In this document: positions 5,322-7,057 of the stretch, piece by piece
Position numbering within the stretch: the first letter of the stretch is position 1
Layout of the letters: each line of letters begins with the position of its first letter
DNA from: an uncultured Clostridia bacterium
Lineage (GTDB): Bacteria; Bacillota; Clostridia; Oscillospirales; Acutalibacteraceae
Assembly: GCA_947623765.1 (NCBI GenBank)
Contig: CANQIG010000101.1
Location: 1 to 7,057, forward strand
DNA length: 7,057 nucleotides
Direction: 5' to 3'
The notes under the pieces: generated by a model
The model's database searches: none
What the model was told of the DNA's origin: nothing
The model's input: only the letters and a program-made list of their open reading frames with translations
Position numbers and translations under genes: made by a program

Positions 5322-5350
5322 CCGGCTATATTTGGATCAACCGTACCGCA

Positions 5351-5369
5351 AAACCGCACTTTGCGGTTT
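5351..5369 (-). terminator. Candidate terminator hairpin after the GNAT gene
   Basis: Perfect 8-base arms AAACCGCA and TGCGGTTT with a 3-base loop, 75 bases after the GNAT stop codon. On the minus strand the 3' arm ends in TTTT but no longer U-run follows. It may end the MATE-GNAT transcript weakly or only stabilise its 3' end. Confidence 0.4.
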
Positions 5370-5443
5370 CCTTCGCTTTGCTTCAAACTCCGCAAGGGGA
5401 TCTCCATGTTCTCCGCGCCTTGGATACGATCACAAACGATCCG

Positions 5444-5929
5444 TCAGTTCCGAAACGTAAAGCCGCCCATTTCACCGTCATGTTCTCCACAGACTTCATA
5501 CTGGCCGTCGGTGTAACGGTCGATCACCTTTTCCCAGAACGCTTTCGCGGGCGTATTTCTTCTCAGATAGCAGACTTCCCAAGTCCCTTTATGGCGGTTG
5601 AAAATTTCTCTCGCAGCGCTTTCCCCGATCCCCCTATGTCTGTATTTCAGCATCACAAAAAACTCGCCGATGCTCCGCGCTTTTTCGTCTCCGATAAACC
5701 TGCAGTACGGGCACACCAAAGCAAAGCCCGCGATCTTCCCCTCCACGCGGATCAAGTACGGATACCGCCCTTCCTCGTTCCAGTAATCGTCGATATGGTC
5801 GTACCCAAAGTACCCAAAATCATTGATATCTGCATCATCGTAAGCTGTAAATTCATAGTTGTATAATTCCATCAGCCGGACAAGCAGCGCCTTCTCCTCA
5901 ACTTTCATCAGCTGCAATTCTATGTTCAT
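5444..5929 (-). CDS. GNAT-family N-acetyltransferase
   Basis: 161-residue cytosolic enzyme predicted to transfer an acetyl group from acetyl-CoA to a small molecule or protein amine. The acetyl-CoA-binding motif A is clear: a strand ending FFVMLKY (90-96), the pyrophosphate loop RHRGIG (97-102), then the helix ESAAREIF (103-110). A motif B-like NTPAKAFWEKV segment (125-135) follows. Length fits a single-domain GNAT. The ATG at 5929 is preceded by GGAGGAGG. It begins 31 bases after the MATE pump stop codon, so the two are probably one transcript. Substrate is unknown; pairing with an efflux pump hints at, but does not show, a resistance role. Confidence 0.9.
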   Translation of the reverse strand: MNIELQLMKVEEKALLVRLMELYNYEFTAYDDADINDFGYFGYDHIDDYWNEEGRYPYLIRVEGKIAGFALVCPYCRFIGDEKARSIGEFFVMLKYRHRGIGESAAREIFNRHKGTWEVCYLRRNTPAKAFWEKVIDRYTDGQYEVCGEHDGEMGGFTFRN

Positions 5930-5960
5930 TGTGTTCCTCCTCCGCAGGATCCATCCCCTC

Positions 5961-7057
5961 TTACGTTTCCTTTTCCAGCTTCAACCCGCGCATTCGCACG
6001 AAAAACGAGACCACGAGCAGCGCCGCCGCCCCGGCCCACGCGGTGACCTCCGCGTAGAAGATACCCTCCTGCCCGAGGAGCATCGGCAAAAACAGCGCGA
6101 CCGAAATGCGCATCGCGAACTCGACGATCCCGGAGACCATCGGGATCACCGTGTCGCCGAGGCCCATCAGCCCGGAGCGGTAGATGTGGAGCATATAGAG
6201 CACCGCGAGGCACACGGCCATGATATTGAGGTAGTGTACGGCGACCTCGGTGGAGTACGCGGCCTCCTCCGGCGTGCCGGAGATGAACAGCCCGAGCGCC
6301 GCGCGCCCAAAGAGCAGCACCGCCGCCGTGATGACCGCAGAAGTCGCGAGCGCAAGCCACGTCGCGGCGCGCATCCCCGCGCGGATGCGCCGGACCAGCC
6401 CCGCGCCGAGGTTCTGCCCGACGAACGTCGTCACCGCGAACCCGAACGAGGTCGCGGCGATCTCGAGGATGCCGTAGAGCTTGTTCGTCGCGGTGAACCC
6501 CGCCACGAACAGCACGCCGTAGCGGTTGACGACCGACTGCACGACCATCCCGCCGACCGCGATGATGAGGTTCTGCGCCGCGACGGGCGTCCCGAGTCCG
6601 AGCAGCCTAAGGACGAGGACCTTTTCCGGCACGAAGTGTTCTTTTCGGAGGCGCAGCACGCGCACGCGCCGCACCGCGAAGAAGCAGTACGCCGCCGCGA
6701 AAAGCTGCGCGATCAGCGTCGCGATCACCGCCCCGGCGATGCCCCAGTGGAACACGACGACAAAGAGCAGGTCGAGCCCGATGTTGAGGATCGACGCGAG
6801 GATCATCGCGTAGAGCGGCGTCCGGCTGTCGCCAAGCGCCCGCAGGATGCTGCTCAAGACATTGTACGCCATGATGATCGGGATGCCGCCGAACATGATC
6901 GCGAGGTACGTCACCGCGCCGTCCATGACCTCCTCGGGCGTGCCCATCAGCCGCAGCACCGGCACGAGCGCCAGCTCGCTCAGAGCTGTCAGCAGGACGG
7001 CGAGCGCCGCCGCGAGCACGACCGTCACCCCGACGGAGCGGTTAAGCCCCTCGGCAT
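5961..7057 (-). CDS. MATE-family multidrug/sodium antiporter, 5' end beyond window
   Basis: Integral-membrane efflux transporter of the NorM/DinF-type MATE family, driven by a sodium or proton gradient. 364 residues are visible and the frame is open to the right edge (beginning AEGLNRSVG), so about 90 N-terminal residues of a typical 450-residue pump are missing. Visible marks include LMGTPEEVMDGAVTYL, ILRALGDSRTPLYAM with its RALGDS loop, a second-half start at GTPVAAQNLI, and FVGQNLGAG. The second-half copy of the RALGDS-type loop reads SGLMGLGDTVIP. Roughly nine hydrophobic segments remain. It shares strong GC bias with feoB, unlike the three genes that follow. It is probably co-transcribed with the GNAT gene. 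Substrate cannot be told. Confidence 0.94.
   Translation of the reverse strand, partial: AEGLNRSVGVTVVLAAALAVLLTALSELALVPVLRLMGTPEEVMDGAVTYLAIMFGGIPIIMAYNVLSSILRALGDSRTPLYAMILASILNIGLDLLFVVVFHWGIAGAVIATLIAQLFAAAYCFFAVRRVRVLRLRKEHFVPEKVLVLRLLGLGTPVAAQNLIIAVGGMVVQSVVNRYGVLFVAGFTATNKLYGILEIAATSFGFAVTTFVGQNLGAGLVRRIRAGMRAATWLALATSAVITAAVLLFGRAALGLFISGTPEEAAYSTEVAVHYLNIMAVCLAVLYMLHIYRSGLMGLGDTVIPMVSGIVEFAMRISVALFLPMLLGQEGIFYAEVTAWAGAAALLVVSFFVRMRGLKLEKET

Noticed and set aside
5322..5345. Promoter for the HAD gene with TATAGC as -10
   Set aside because: No acceptable -35 lies at a proper distance, so it was not annotated.
5378..5866. Plus-strand frame opposite the GNAT gene
   Set aside because: It is antisense to a clear acetyltransferase, and its translation has no recognisable family.

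Overview
The window looks like a GC-rich member of the Bacillota, most likely an uncultured gut-type Clostridia. This rests on the FeoA/FeoA/FeoB proteins, which have the form seen in Clostridia, on strong GGAGG-type ribosome binding sites, and on a near-consensus sigma-70 (SigA-type) promoter. The lineage is inferred from family resemblance; nothing in the window (no rRNA or marker gene) fixes it. Every supported gene lies on the minus strand, so transcription runs from high to low coordinates.

The right end (7057 to 5444) holds a MATE-family efflux pump, cut at its N-terminus by the window edge, followed 31 bases later by a GNAT acetyltransferase. After a 161-base gap with two small hairpins comes a HAD-superfamily hydrolase with altered catalytic motifs (5282 to 4632). 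Then, behind its own promoter, comes a two-domain regulator (4475 to 3807) with an XRE helix-turn-helix and a GyrI-like effector-binding domain. GNAT, HAD and the regulator look less GC-rich than their neighbours.

The left half is a ferrous-iron uptake operon, feoA-feoA-feoB, with feoB running off the left edge. Its control region is the most interesting part of the window. A promoter with TTGACA, a 17-base spacer and TATTCT (3572 to 3544) is surrounded by six 16-base boxes of the form GTTA-N8-(t/a)AAC or close variants. One is an essentially perfect palindrome lying on the predicted transcription start. Between the promoter and the first feoA lies a leader of about 560 bases, filled by four tandem copies of a GC-rich unit of 107-110 bases. 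One operator-like box sits on the far side of this array, next to the gene. The array does not look coding, because its period is not a multiple of three.

A second long non-coding stretch of 496 bases separates the second feoA from feoB. It carries three related long-armed hairpins, a duplicated module of about 101 bases, and a fourth hairpin just after the feoA stop. The hairpin nearest feoB ends three bases before its ribosome binding site. The feo operon is therefore broken by two repeat-rich spacers, which could set the ratio of FeoA to FeoB and the response to iron. FeoB itself carries an unusually long acidic, alanine-rich loop of about 125 residues after its first membrane segment. Iron control by a DtxR-like metalloregulator is an inference from box shape and location; no such regulator is encoded here.
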